This document shows, piece by piece, positions 21,349-32,766 of a stretch of DNA of 64,000 nt. Origin of the DNA: Misgurnus anguillicaudatus (Eukaryota; Chordata; Actinopteri; Cypriniformes; Cobitidae). A program made the translations under genes and the position numbers. Position 1 is the stretch's first letter, and each line of letters begins with the position of its first letter. A model generated the notes under the pieces. It ran no database searches. It was not told the origin of the DNA and saw only the letters and a program-made list of their open reading frames with translations. The DNA lies in contig NC_073354.2 of NCBI RefSeq assembly GCF_027580225.2, positions 24,573,001 through 24,637,000 on the forward strand, written 5' to 3'.

Positions 21349-22299
21349 TGTGACCCTGCTTGTGAAAACCCGGTTAAAGTCATTTATATTGTGATTTATG
21401 GTTTTCTACATAAAAGCTTCCTACATAATGTAAAAATATAACTGAGTATGGCCATTGAAATCCATGTGAAATAAACTTGGATGCTCCTAATTCCCAAATT
21501 AGATTAAAGGGACATTACAGTTTTGTTGAAAATATGCTTTTTTCCAGCTCCCCTAGAGTTAAACAGTTGATTTTTACCGCTTTGGAATGTATTTAGCTGA
21601 TCTCCGGGTCTGGCGCTAGCACTTTTAGCATAGCTTAGCACAATCCATTGAATCTGATTAGACCATTAGCATTATGATAAAAAAAAATAACCAAAGAGTT
21701 TCGATATTTTTCCTATTTAAAACTTGACTCTTCTGTAGTTACATTGTGTACTAAGACTGACAGAAAATTAAAGGTTACGATTTTCTAGGCAGATATGGCG
21801 AACTATACTCTCAAACTGGCGTAATAATCAAGGACTTTGCTGATGTAACATGGCTGCAGCACTGCCCGAAATTAGTCCCCTGCTATTGAAAGTAACCAAG
21901 GGGAATATTTTCAGGCAGTGCGTAATATCACTACGCCTGCTGCAACTATGGTACATCAGCAAAGTACTTGATTATTACGCCAGAATGAGAGTATAGTTCC
22001 TAGCCATATCAGGCTTGAAAATTTCAGCTTTTACTTTTCTGTCTGTCTTAGTACACAATGTAACTACAGAAGAGTCAAGTTTTAAATAGGAAAAATATCG
22101 AAACTCTTTAGTTATTTTTTTAGCGCTATGCTAATGGTCTTATCAGTTCAATGGATTGTGCTAAGCTATGCTAAAAGTGCTAGCGCCAGAACCGGAGATC
22201 AGCTGAATGGATTCCAAAACAGTAAAAATCAAATGTTTTCAAAAAAAGTGGAATGTCCCTTTAAGTCACTTTAACCTGGATTTTACAGACAGGGTCACA
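21349..22299. mobile_element. inverted-repeat element L, copy 2, split by T6
   Basis: The left arm TGTGACCCTGCTTGTGAAAA and the right arm TTTTACAGACAGGGTCACA are inverse partners. The T6 copy at 21508-22260 lies between them. The two L copies carry different passengers, so each was hit independently. Confidence 0.72.
21508..22260. mobile_element. TTAA-flanked element, family T6, copy 2 (full length)
   Basis: The ends AGGGACATTACAG and GGAATGTCCCT are bounded by TTAA (21504-21507, 22261-22264). Long arms (CTTTTAGCATAGCTTAGCA and its inverse) flank a central palindrome around CTATTGAAAGTAACC. It is 753 bp with no coding content. Confidence 0.88.
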
Positions 22300-23139
22300 T
22301 AAAATGCAGAATTCAGCACTCTGCACATCATAGTTTTGCATTAGCGACCGGTGTCTGGTGAAAATTCAAGTACCAAAACCATCTACAATGACTCAACAAA
22401 ATCACTATGTAGCATTTGAGGCAAGTGGCCAGCTTAGACTTGCATTTCGAATGCATGAAGCGTTATTTTGTCCTATCGATCGTGGCGTCAAAGGGTGCAT
22501 GCACACCTGTTTTGAATGAATAGAAACGGCGGCACCGGCCGCTGTGAGCTAGACGCACTTTGGAGATGTTGTGGCACCTGTGGAACAATAAGCTAGACTG
22601 TTTACACAGCCCATGACAGCCTCATTATGTTAATGCTTTGTGTTCTTAAGGTTCTCGTCTGATCCCCGCCCGCACTCTGCAGGTCTCCCCTGTTAGCAGT
22701 AGACCTACTTCTATATTTGCTTCAGCACGACTAGGGTAATACAGGTCCACGCCAAGGTTCTCTGTACCCAATTACTGAAGCTTTTGCTCTTCTTGCAGTC
22801 TCCTTAACCATGTGGTGAACATGGGCAGGGATGGCAGGGGAAAAACAACCTGCCTCATGAAAAATGACTGGTCTCCTTAGAAAAATGGAGCCATCTTTTA
22901 CAAATCTCTCTTAAGGTTTGGATCAGAGGAGGCCTGTTCTTTGTGATGTGAGTTCAGACCGCTCTGTGTAGTTGCAGGGGAAAAAGTGAGATTGAGGGGG
23001 AGACAGATATCACAGGTACTGGTGAGGTTTGGGAATGATGGAGAAAAGGTTTCTATGTAGCAGAAAGTGGAGAATTCTGGGAAGCAGAACTAAATGTTGT
23101 ATCTTCTAGGCTGTTATATTTTCCAGTACACTTACTGTG
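22300..23139. other. unassigned sequence
   Basis: No gene or repeat family was recognised. Confidence 0.4.
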
Positions 23140-23520
23140 GTTGGCTAGCCTGGCTAACACCAGACCAGTCTCATAGAGAATGAGAGATGGTCTGGGAACC
23201 ACATGTTAATTTTCTCGTATTTGAGGCGTGGTTTACGAATGCCCAGAGCCGTTTATTGGGACGCTACGAATGTCTATCAAATGCATGTGTACGTAGCTCA
23301 TAGCAAATCTGTGTGTCGCATAGACGTCGTCATCATCTTGCTGCCTCCTCCCCCTTCTGTGATTGGTTCCCTATGCCGTTTATTGGATGCTACGAATGTC
23401 TATCAAATGCATCTGTACGTAGCTTATAGCCAATCGGTGTGGGAACAAGTAATGTGTCATGATGTACAATCGTCTAGCTATCAAATAACCAACTATTATC
23501 CTCCACTCTGTAGTTATTAG
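23140..23520. repeat. imperfect direct duplication, about 130-bp spacing
   Basis: CCGTTTATTGG, then CTACGAATGTCTATCAAATG, then TGTACGTAGCT occurs at about 23250-23305 and again at about 23375-23425. The stretch begins with TAGCCTGGCTAACACCAGAC, a motif typical of a dispersed fish repeat. The 105-aa frame here merely reads through both copies. Confidence 0.65.
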
Positions 23521-24419
23521 AAATTTTAATAGCCTAAATAACAATAGGACCATCTCAGAAGAGTCTTTCAATTTATCTCTGTTAAAGCACTTACCCTTCA
23601 ATCATACAAATTACATACAAAGACAGGCATCTTTAGATGCTGCTTCATGTCTTGAATGGTTTTCCTGCAATAAACACCGTTTTATGGATGCTGATGGTTC
23701 CTGTAAGACATTGAAATGTTAAAAATAATAGTAGTCCGACATTTTGAAGCATGTCTCGAGACTCCTGCATTCATTTCTATTATGTTGCATAACGTAATTG
23801 TTTTTGAATGCAAGAATGCCAATGTAAAACGCACCTTAAGAAACTTGTTCAATCTGGGTCAGGTGCATCTAAAACCAGCAAGCACTTTCTTGACTGACTA
23901 GTGATTAAGGCATGCCATCAACTAGTCGATTTTGCATAACCACACTAATAACTCAATTTAGTCTCCTGGGCTACGAAAGAGCAATATCCGAGCATTTACA
24001 TTTTTCTGTTATGTCAACATATTAAGCATCACCTCCACTAATTTTATACAGATTTAATTGTTGTTGTCGTTGTGAAATGTGGGCATTACAAATCAAGAGG
24101 AAACTTAATTTAGCTGTTTGGGCACCGGCGCACAGACACACACATAGTTGTGCCCATAAGTTTCCATTGCAGGTCTCATATTTCACCTGCTCTCTCTGTC
24201 TCTGAGCTAATGAGAGTCTGAGGTACAGGATTAGATTCACTGCTTCAGGTAGCGTCTCTCTGTTGGGCTGCATTACAAACAATGCCATATCATTTCGCTT
24301 TCTCCCTTTCATATTAATTTCCGGATTATGTTTTGTGATGATTCACTCATCGGCACATATTTGTAATTTATAAGCAATGCTTCAATTGCTAGCATCTTAT
24401 TTCTCAGAAATTGCTTTTA
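23521..24419. other. unassigned sequence
   Basis: No repeat family was recognised. The 96-aa minus-strand frame at 24022-24312 has no domain or flanking splice signals that I can defend. Confidence 0.4.
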
Positions 24420-24535
24420 CACTGTCAGAAAAATTATCAAAAATAGTGCCAAAACAGTCACTAGGACGGGAGCCTTTAAAAAGTTCCTAATATGTACCAT
24501 TTATGTATACTGTACGCACCATACATTCTTAAAAA
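24420..24535. mobile_element. fragment of inverted-repeat family M
   Basis: ACTGTCAGAAAAATTATC, then AGTCACTAGGACGGGAGCC, then AATATGTACC, matches the left arm of the copy at 24791. Confidence 0.5.
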
Positions 24536-24790
24536 GATTGGTTGGTCAGGCTGTATGGTTACATGAAGAACCTTTAATATCATGTTGCAGAAAAGTTTTT
24601 TTTTTGTAGTGGGACTATTAGAAAGTTAGAATAAATAGGTTTTATAGGAACGTTTGACTAAAAGGGTCTCTGGAGAAGCTAAAATGGCATCGCTGTGAAA
24701 AGCCCCTTTATGTGTTATACTTAATTGTTTCAATTAAGTCTCCACTTTGTCTCAGATCTACTTCCAAAAGTTTTTAGGGGTAATTAGAAT

Positions 24791-24985
24791 ACACTGCCGA
24801 AAAAATTGCCAAAAAGTGGTCTTTAGATGTCACTGGGGAAGTACCCTTTTAAAAAGTACACATTCGTACCTAAAGAGTTCTTATTAGTACCTCACAGGTA
24901 CATATTGGTACCAAATATATACATATCTGTACATAAATGTCACATATTAGGACCCTGTTAAAGGGTACTTCCCCAGTGACTGCGT
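24791..24985. mobile_element. palindromic element, family M
   Basis: TCACTGGGGAAGTACCCTTT on the left pairs with AAAGGGTACTTCCCCAGTGA on the right, with GGTACATATTGGTACC between. It directly abuts the minisatellite. A further M fragment is at 55647-55760. Confidence 0.7.
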
Positions 24986-27010
24986 TGCCCGAAAACTATT
25001 GTCAGACTGACGACAAGCTGTAACGTTGGGTAGACGTCAAAATCCAACTTTGGCCTGACATAAAGCTGCAACATCAGATTTATGTCTAAACTCAACGTTA
25101 GCCTGATTTCCAGAAGTAATGTTAGGTTGACACAAAAAGCAACGATGGGTTGGCGTCAAAAAACAACGCCGGCTTGGGTTGATGTCAAAAAGCAACTTTG
25201 GGTTGATGTCAAAAAGCGTCACCCAAAAACTATTGTCAGACTGACGTCAGGCTATAACGTTGGGTTGACATCAAATCCCAACTTCGGCTTGACATAAAGC
25301 TGTAACATCAGATTGATGTTTAAATTCAAATGTCGGCCTGACATCCAGATGTAACATTACGTTGGTCTGATTTTCAGATGTAATGACATCAAAAAACAAC
25401 ATTGGGTTGACGTCAAAAACCAACATTGACTTGACGTCAAGCTATAACGTTGGGTTGACATCAAAACCCAATGTAGGCCTGACATAAAGCTGTAATGGTG
25501 GATTCACGTCAAATCTACGTCGGCCTGACATCCAGATGTAATGTTGGGTTGACTTTAAAACCCAACTTTGGCCTTACATAAGCTGTAACATCAGATTGAC
25601 GTTTAAATCCAAACATCGGCCTGACATCCAGATGTAATGTCAGGTTGATGTCAAAACCCAACGTTGGTCTAATTTTCACTTGTAATGTCGGGTTGACGTC
25701 AAAAAACAACGATGGGTGGACGTCAAAAACCAACGCCGGCTTGATGTCAAGCTATAACGCTGGATTGATGTCAAAACCCAACTTTGGCTTGACATAAAGC
25801 TGCAACATCAGATTTATGTCTAAACTCAACGTTGGCCTGATTTCCAGAAGTAATGTTAGGTTGACACAAAAAGCAACGATGGGTTGGCGTCAAAAACAAC
25901 GCCGGCTTGGGTTGATGTCAAAAAGCGTCACCCAAAAACTATTGTCAGACTGACGTCAGGCTATAACGTTGGGTTAACATCAAATCCCAACTTCGGCTTG
26001 ACATAAAGCTGTAACATCAGATTGATGTTTAAATTCAAATGTCGGCCTGACATCCAGATGTAACATCACGTTGGTCTGATTTTCAGATGTAATGTCGGGA
26101 TGACATCAAAAAACAACATTGGGTTCACTTCAAAAACCAACATTGACTTGATGTCAAGCTATAACGTTGGGTTGACATCAAAACTCAACGTAGGCCTGAC
26201 ATAAAGCTGTAATGGTGGATTCACGTCAAATCTACGTCGGCCTGACATCCAGATGTAACGTCAGGTTGATGCCAAACCCAACGTTGGCCTGACTTCCAGA
26301 TTTAATGTCGGTGTGATTTCAAAAAGCAACGTTGGGTTGACGTCAAAAAGCGCTGCCCAAAAACTATTGTCAGACTGATGTCAAGCTATAACGTTGGGTT
26401 GACTTTAAAACCCAACTTTGGCCTTACATAAGCTGTAACATCAGATTGACGTTTAAATCCAAACGTCGGCCTGACATCCAGATGTAATGTCAGGTTGATG
26501 TCAAAACCCAACGTTGGTCTAATTTTCACTTGTAATGTCGGGTTGACGTCAAAAAACGATGATGGGTTGACGTCAAGCTATAACGCTGGATTGATGTCAA
26601 AACCCAACTTTGGCCTGACATAAAGTTGTAATGTCAGGTTGACATCTAAACCTAACGTTGGCCTGACTTTCAGATGTAATGTCAGGTTGATGTCAAAAAG
26701 CAACATTGGGTTGACATCAAAAAAACAACTTAGGGCTTGACATCAAGCTATATCTTTGGGTTGACATCAAAACCCAATGTAGGCCTGACATAAAGCTGTA
26801 ACGTCGGATTCGCGTAAAAATCTAACGTCACCTGACATCTAAATGTAGCGTCAGGTTGATGCCAAAACCCAACGTTGGCCTGACTTCCAGAAGTAATGTC
26901 GGGTTGATGTCAAAAAGCAACGTTGGGTTGATATCAAAAAACAACATTGGCTGACGTCAAGCTGTAATGTCTGGTTTAAGTCAAAACCCAACGTCGACCT
27001 AACGTCAAGA
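24986..27010. repeat. 2-kb minisatellite, unit about 24 bp, with TGACGTCA motifs
   Basis: Tandem variants of a unit of about 24 bp such as AACGTTGGGTTGACGTCAAA, alternating with GGCCTGACAT(C/A)-type units, give a self-complementary array. I located nine exact TGACGTCA octamers (25242, 25408, 25432, 25694, 25951, 26338, 26544, 26568, 26952). Higher-order copies exist: 25057-25345 recurs at 25791-26070 with one 24-bp unit gained or lost, 25541-25700 recurs at 26391-26550, and 25431-25540 recurs at about 26150-26260. Short frames here (for example 25515-25733) are periodic by-products. The array ends in a SINE-like fragment. Confidence 0.95.
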
Positions 27011-27034
27011 TTTGAAACTTTAGAGAAGACATTT

Positions 27035-27195
27035 AGAGAAGACGCATTTGGCAGACGATTTAATCCAAAGTGACTTACAGTGCCTTACAAGGTATACATA
27101 TATCAGTAGCCTGTATGTTCCCTGTGTTCGAACCCATGACCTTTTGAGCTGTTAACACTGCTAACGCAATGCTCTACCACTGAGCTGCACTGCAT
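27035..27195 (-). mobile_element. tRNA-derived SINE-like fragment
   Basis: Read on the minus strand, GCTCAGTGGTAGAGCATTG resembles a tRNA A-box region and GGGTTCGAACACAGG resembles a B box about 40 bp later. On the plus strand it starts with CATTTGGCAGACGATTTAAT. The internal pol III promoter pair is the main evidence. A degraded relative lies at 60862-60972. Confidence 0.6.
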
Positions 27196-28699
27196 TTGGT
27201 TTTCTTTCCCTTTTTGCATTTTTTATATCTCCATGCGCACACACCCTCAGGCTATTTGTTCTTTCTGCTAAAGCTAATAGCACACTCAGTGCTGTGATTT
27301 AACACATATCTCATGCCTGCCATCTAATGTGTGCACAAACATTTTTTCACAAAACGCATTTGTCTGCTTTTCTATCCTTCGGTTTTTCACACCTCGTCAT
27401 ACAGTATGCTCATCTTAACCTTTATCTCCTCGGTTAAGCACTGCATTTATATCTCAGCTTGACCGTCCTTTGACCATGAGAACGTTCTCCCTTGCATTTT
27501 ATCAGTTGCCCCTATATAACAACAATCACTCCTATAGGGACAACCCCTGTGTGCTTCTCACAGGACAGAATTCGACCCAAGTCAAAGTCACAAAGACAAT
27601 GTCAAAACAATGATAGTGCTTGGACGGAGACGGGCACAGAAAAATAGAGGGTGAGAGAGAAATAGTAAGTATAGAGTCAGGAAAAGGATCGGACAAAAAT
27701 TGGATGTACTGTCAAACTCTGCTGTGTTGTGCATAGTAACTTAGTCTGTTCTCCTCAAGAAGCATCCAATCAGATTTCATGGTTAGATTCAGTGCTGGGT
27801 AGAGCCTCGTACACTTTTTTTAATCAACCTTTTATTTTCTTCTAGTTTTAGGGGTATGTTGAGATTTATTACTATTAGGGGTTAGGATTAGATATGTTTA
27901 TATGATTGATGATCTACTAACATCAGAAGATGTTGATGCAGTAACATAGCTTACTCAGCAAAATTAAGCTGTGTTTGCAAAGCGAGTATTGCAGCACTGT
28001 ATTTCTGGCTTTAAGATGAATTCACACACCAAACTAACAGGCAGATGAACAGGATAGGATGCACATGAATGTGTGAAAACAAGGCAGGAAATGATGAACA
28101 GAAGTGAGAGACTGTTAAAGTAATTGCAAGTACAGTGTGTCCTCTAAGCCAGTGGTTCAGTGGAGTCGCCTTCCTACTGGAGGTCTGGGAACCATGGCCA
28201 CTTTGAGGCCATGCGATTTACAAGTAAAGCAACCAATCACGTTTCGCTTTGTGCCGCATCATGTTTAGGGGCAAAAAGTGTCCCCACAATAACAGACCGG
28301 TGTGCAACCAGTAAATCATTAATTCACAAAAGTTTATAACAACAATCGCAAATGCGAATCTTTTAGATTCTTCTAATTGCGTCAAGCTAAATTCATGGAC
28401 ATCTTTTAAATATGATTTTTGTAAACTTTTCAGCTTTGTGTTGTTTCCATGTGGACTGTTAGAGGCGATTCACATTTCACGTCTTTTGCGCGCTCAAGTT
28501 CGTTATTTCCAATGTAGGCGCGCGGTATGCACGCTCGGCATGTAAGTGACGCGCTCGCTTTTTTGACAGTATGGAATATTATGTATTGATATTCTCCTAC
28601 CATATAATCGAGCAATTTTGAAAATGTACAAGCAACAGGGTGATTTACGCATCAAATAAACTTGTCATATATCTGTCATATTACAGCTACTAAAGTTAA
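27196..28699. other. unassigned sequence
   Basis: A possible hAT-end fragment (CCAGTGGTTC) lies near 28150. No gene was recognised. Confidence 0.4.
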
Positions 28700-29377
28700 A
28701 GAAGCACCAATTCAGCTGATCTCCGGGTCTGGGGGTACCACTTTTAGCATAGCTTAGCATAATCCATTGAATCTAACTAGACCATCAGCATCACACTCAA
28801 AAATGTCCAAAGAGTTTCAATATTTTTCCTATTTAAAACTTGACTCTTCTGTAGTTACATTGTGTACTAAGACAGACGGAAAATAAAAAGTTTTTTAGGC
28901 TGATATGGTTTAGGAACTATAATCTCATTCCGGCGTAATAATCAAGGAACTTTGCTGCCGTACCATGGGTGCATCAAGCGCAATGATAATACTTGAAAAT
29001 AGTCCCCAGCTAGGTAACTTCTAATGTAACTTATTGCCAGACATATTGAAAGTTACCTAGCTGGGGACTATTTTCAAGTATTATGAATGAGAGTATAGTT
29101 CCTAGCCATATCGACCTAGAAAATCGCAACTTTTAATTTTCTGTCGGTCTTAGTACACGTTGTAACTACAGAAGAGTTACGTTTTAAATAGGAAAAATAT
29201 CGAAACTCTTTGGACATTTTTGAGCACGATGCTAATGGTCTAATGGGATTCAATGGATTATGCTAAGCTATGCTAAAAGTGGTACTGTCAGACCCAGAGA
29301 TCAGCTGAATGGATTCCAAAACGGTAAAAATGAAATGTTTAACTCTAGGGGAGATGAAAAATGAGCCGATTTTTCCT
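28700..29377. mobile_element. TTAA-bounded element, family T6, copy 3
   Basis: It shares both arms with T6 copy 2 (CTTTTAGCATAGCTTAGCAT and inverse). TTAA lies at 28696-28699 and 29378-29381. Both tips have decayed and the left arm is shortened so that GATCTCCGGGTCTGG lies near the edge. A second palindrome (AGTTACCTAGCTGGGGACTA) forms the centre. Confidence 0.8.
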
Positions 29378-29381
29378 TTAA

Positions 29382-31531
29382 TTTTCAGTAAAACACCACA
29401 AAATTTTAATTGATAAATATATTCATTTTGCTTCTCTAACTATATATATATTTCTTTTTCATTTATAAGTATTCATTTATTCCCTGCTGTCTGCAGTCCT
29501 TTCAATACAGACCAATAATCCATCTTTGGTTCACGACTCACCATTCGAGAGTGACTGCTGTAAGCAAAAACATTTGAAACAAAATTGCCATTTTACAAAG
29601 TGAACAAAAGAGGTGTAACATCGGTGAATATCTTCGGGTGCCCTATTTTGTGATGAGGTTTGTATCAAATTGCCTCCATTATGGCAGTGTTTTAGATTGC
29701 CAAGAGCTGGACGGTTGGATGCCTCCCACTTTAAGCAAGAGGTGATTCCATAATATTGGGTCTGGCACTAAGTGTATATGGACCACACTACGGTTTGTTA
29801 TCAAAGAAAGCAGCAGGGAGTCTGATTGCAGAGCTTCTGGAGGAATGAGTCATGTGATGTAACCAAGAGCCTAGCTTTGAATTATACATGATTGTAAGAC
29901 TGAAATCTACATGAAACAAGACCTAAGTGTACGTGGTAACACAGGCACATGAGCTCTCAAATGCATGCACCTGCTGTGTGTATAACATTGGCATTAAATC
30001 CATTGTTTTACTACTGGAAATTCAAGAGATGATAAATAATAATAATAATAATAGAGTATTACAGATCTACTATAAAACTTACTATATTATGCAAAAACTC
30101 ATTTTATGGCTCTGTATGGAAGGGCGATAGGTAAATATATTTCAGAGATACACAAATTCTTTAAAAAGCCATGGCAGCAGTTACTCATCAAATGCTGATC
30201 AAATAATGAAGAGTGCAATAAGCTGGCATACATCCAGATACGCAGCGCTTTCGGCATTTTAAAAACCCAATTTAGCTGCTGCGATGCGGCACAGTCCCAG
30301 TCACAAATGTCAGATCGCATTACTGCTGCATGCTCCACAACCTGGTCCTCATTTGGGAAATAGTGCAAATTGTGCCTTGCACTAATTTTGTGAAATTCTT
30401 AAACAACTTTGCATGCAAATACAGTAAAATTGACTTCCAGCACCCGCAAAGTCCATTTTGTGTTTTCACATGCTTTTGTGCATTTTTTCTCTTACCAGAA
30501 AACTACAAGCACCTGTTCGACATGATACAACGCACACAACTTAAACAATAAAAACAAAAGCATAAGACAAACTTTCAGGCATGGTTGTCATAATGTTTTT
30601 ACAGTACACAAGACACAGTACTACGGTGTTCTCGAGAATGAAGTGTGACTCTGGGCATGTTTTGCCAGAGCGTCCAGAGAGAGATGGAGTGAGAGAGAGC
30701 CAATGGGTGAAATATTAATGCACCACAAGATGAATCTAAAATAGAGCCCTCATACATTCTCTAACCAATAGGCTATATAGAAAGAAAACACATTTAAATC
30801 AAAATAATGCTTTCTGGCTCTCTAGTCTGGGCTTGCAGTGTCCTGCATAAATATAGTGTGTTTGAATTTCAAGGCAAATATTTGACATAAAAAATAACAA
30901 TCAAGAATATACTTTACACGCTGTGATCTGTTAAGACGTTTTCAGTGCATCACATTAAAAATCCCATTCATAAGCCTGGTATATTTAAGCATATGCTATT
31001 CACAATAGCTTGGTATACAGACATAATTTTATTATAGACATTAATATTCATACAAAATTGACACAACAACAACAACTAATAGTCATTCTCTTTGAGCATG
31101 TATGTACCTTTCATCACTGCCTTCAAGACATACACACGCCATTAAACTATGCACAAACAAAAACACACTTTGTATCTCATACACATGCATCCGAGTACAT
31201 GGACACATTACACCAAGCGTATTGAATTTCCTGTGATAAAGACAAGAGTATCACCATAGCAACTTCACAGTACCTCTCCCGTCCATGCTGCCTGTTTTGA
31301 AGATGAGAGGATGGGAGACAACACAAGAAATGAATGAGTTTAAAAGCATAAACGTGGTCACTTCATCACTTTACAGATTATTGGTTCAGCTGATGTAGCT
31401 CATGCATACAAAACCTACTTTAGTGTTTCATCTGCCTTGAAGGATTTCGCATGCACACACATACATGAGTTTAAATATGTTATTGTCATTTACCGTTCAC
31501 TAACCCATGCATTAAAACATTCATGTGAGAC
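29382..31531. other. unassigned sequence with (AAT)n
   Basis: A short AAT microsatellite lies at about 30035-30052. Otherwise no repeat or gene was recognised; frames at 29927-30551 have no domain. Confidence 0.4.
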
Positions 31532-31957
31532 CAGACGCCACCGTTTTTCCATATTTTTCCATGTTCTTACCTCAACTTAGATGAATTAATACATAGCTAT
31601 CTTTTTTCAATGCGTGCACTTTTAATCTTTGTACAGCGCTTTTTGAATGTGTCAGCATTTAGCCTAGCCCCATTCATTCCTATGGCTCCAAAAAAAAGTT
31701 TTATTTTGTGCCACCATACTCGTGTAACTACTCATGTAACAGTCTTTAAATAGGGAAAACATGTAAGTGTTTGGTGGATTCTAAATTCATCCCTGTTTGG
31801 AGCCATAGGAATGAATGAGGCTAGGCTAAATGCTAACACCTTCACGAGGCGCTGTACAAAGATTAAGTGCACGCATTGAATAAATATAGGTATGTATTAA
31901 TTCATCTAAGTTCAGGTAAGAACATAGTAAAATATTGAAAAACGGCGGTGTTTTCCT
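31532..31957. mobile_element. element, family T3, copy 2
   Basis: It matches T3 copy 1 (AATGCGTGCACTT, GCATTTAGCCTAGCCCCATT, right end GGCGGTGTTTTCCT then TTAA at 31958-31961). The left tip and left TTAA are decayed. The centre differs from copy 1 and resembles the ATACTCGTGTAACTACTC type seen in T5. Confidence 0.78.
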
Positions 31958-31961
31958 TTAA

Positions 31962-32762
31962 CAACAGTTGGCATCCTCCATATTATCATACAACTGAAAA
32001 CCCTGAAAATCCCTAGCTATAACCAAAGAGTATAGAAGCCCTTCTGTACTCTTTGCTATAACATCAGTAAGGCGGCCACATTGAAATGAATGTTGACAAC
32101 CTTATGTTAATTTCCGAATTAATTCAGGTCATTGTACAGGCAAATGTAACTAAAGTGCTTAAAGCATTATAGTAAATGTGCTTTAAATGTCCCGTTCACT
32201 TATACTAATGTTATCGTTTTAATCGCTCCTAATGGGGCTTTTCTTCTTCCAGTCGACTGTAATAAGTTTTTAGTCATGTTATTGCGTAATATAACAATAT
32301 TCCTTCAAAGAAAACGCCAGATAAAATGCTTTCTCACACTTCATTCCAGCTCACTGTAGCCATTTTCAATAGCAATTCACAACCCCCTTATATGCATAAT
32401 TTACTCAAAATAACGATGCTCGTGTAATCTCCGAACAACTCCTATGAGATGTTCTGTAAACAGTAACCAAATGAGGCAAGGCTTAACAAAGGGTCAATTA
32501 AAATCAAACCCTCATCACACACAGACTATTAGAAATGTAAGAGTTTCCACAAGCAGATGAATGGTTTAATCATGGCCCATAATAGACATGTAAACAAGTA
32601 AACAGACAGCTAATATCAAACACACCGGGACATAATACAAACACAATTCTTATAGATGATAGTGCAAAAGCAGTGACCACAAATACATTCTTGTGTTACT
32701 TTGGAAGATGCTTTTTTGTTTAAAATGGCCAAGTGTTGCATCTAATGAAGTTGTGTTGACAG
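31962..32762. other. unassigned sequence
   Basis: No gene or repeat family was recognised. Confidence 0.4.
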
Positions 32763-32766
32763 TTAA

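Noticed and set aside
25082..25733. Repeat-containing protein frames in the minisatellite
   Set aside because: They are short periodic frames on both strands created by the unit of about 24 bp, a multiple of three. Frames close at unit variants and there is no start or splice context.
24986..27010. CRISPR-like array
   Set aside because: Units vary in length and sequence, there are no unique spacers between constant repeats, there is no cas gene, and the DNA is eukaryotic. It is a degenerate minisatellite.
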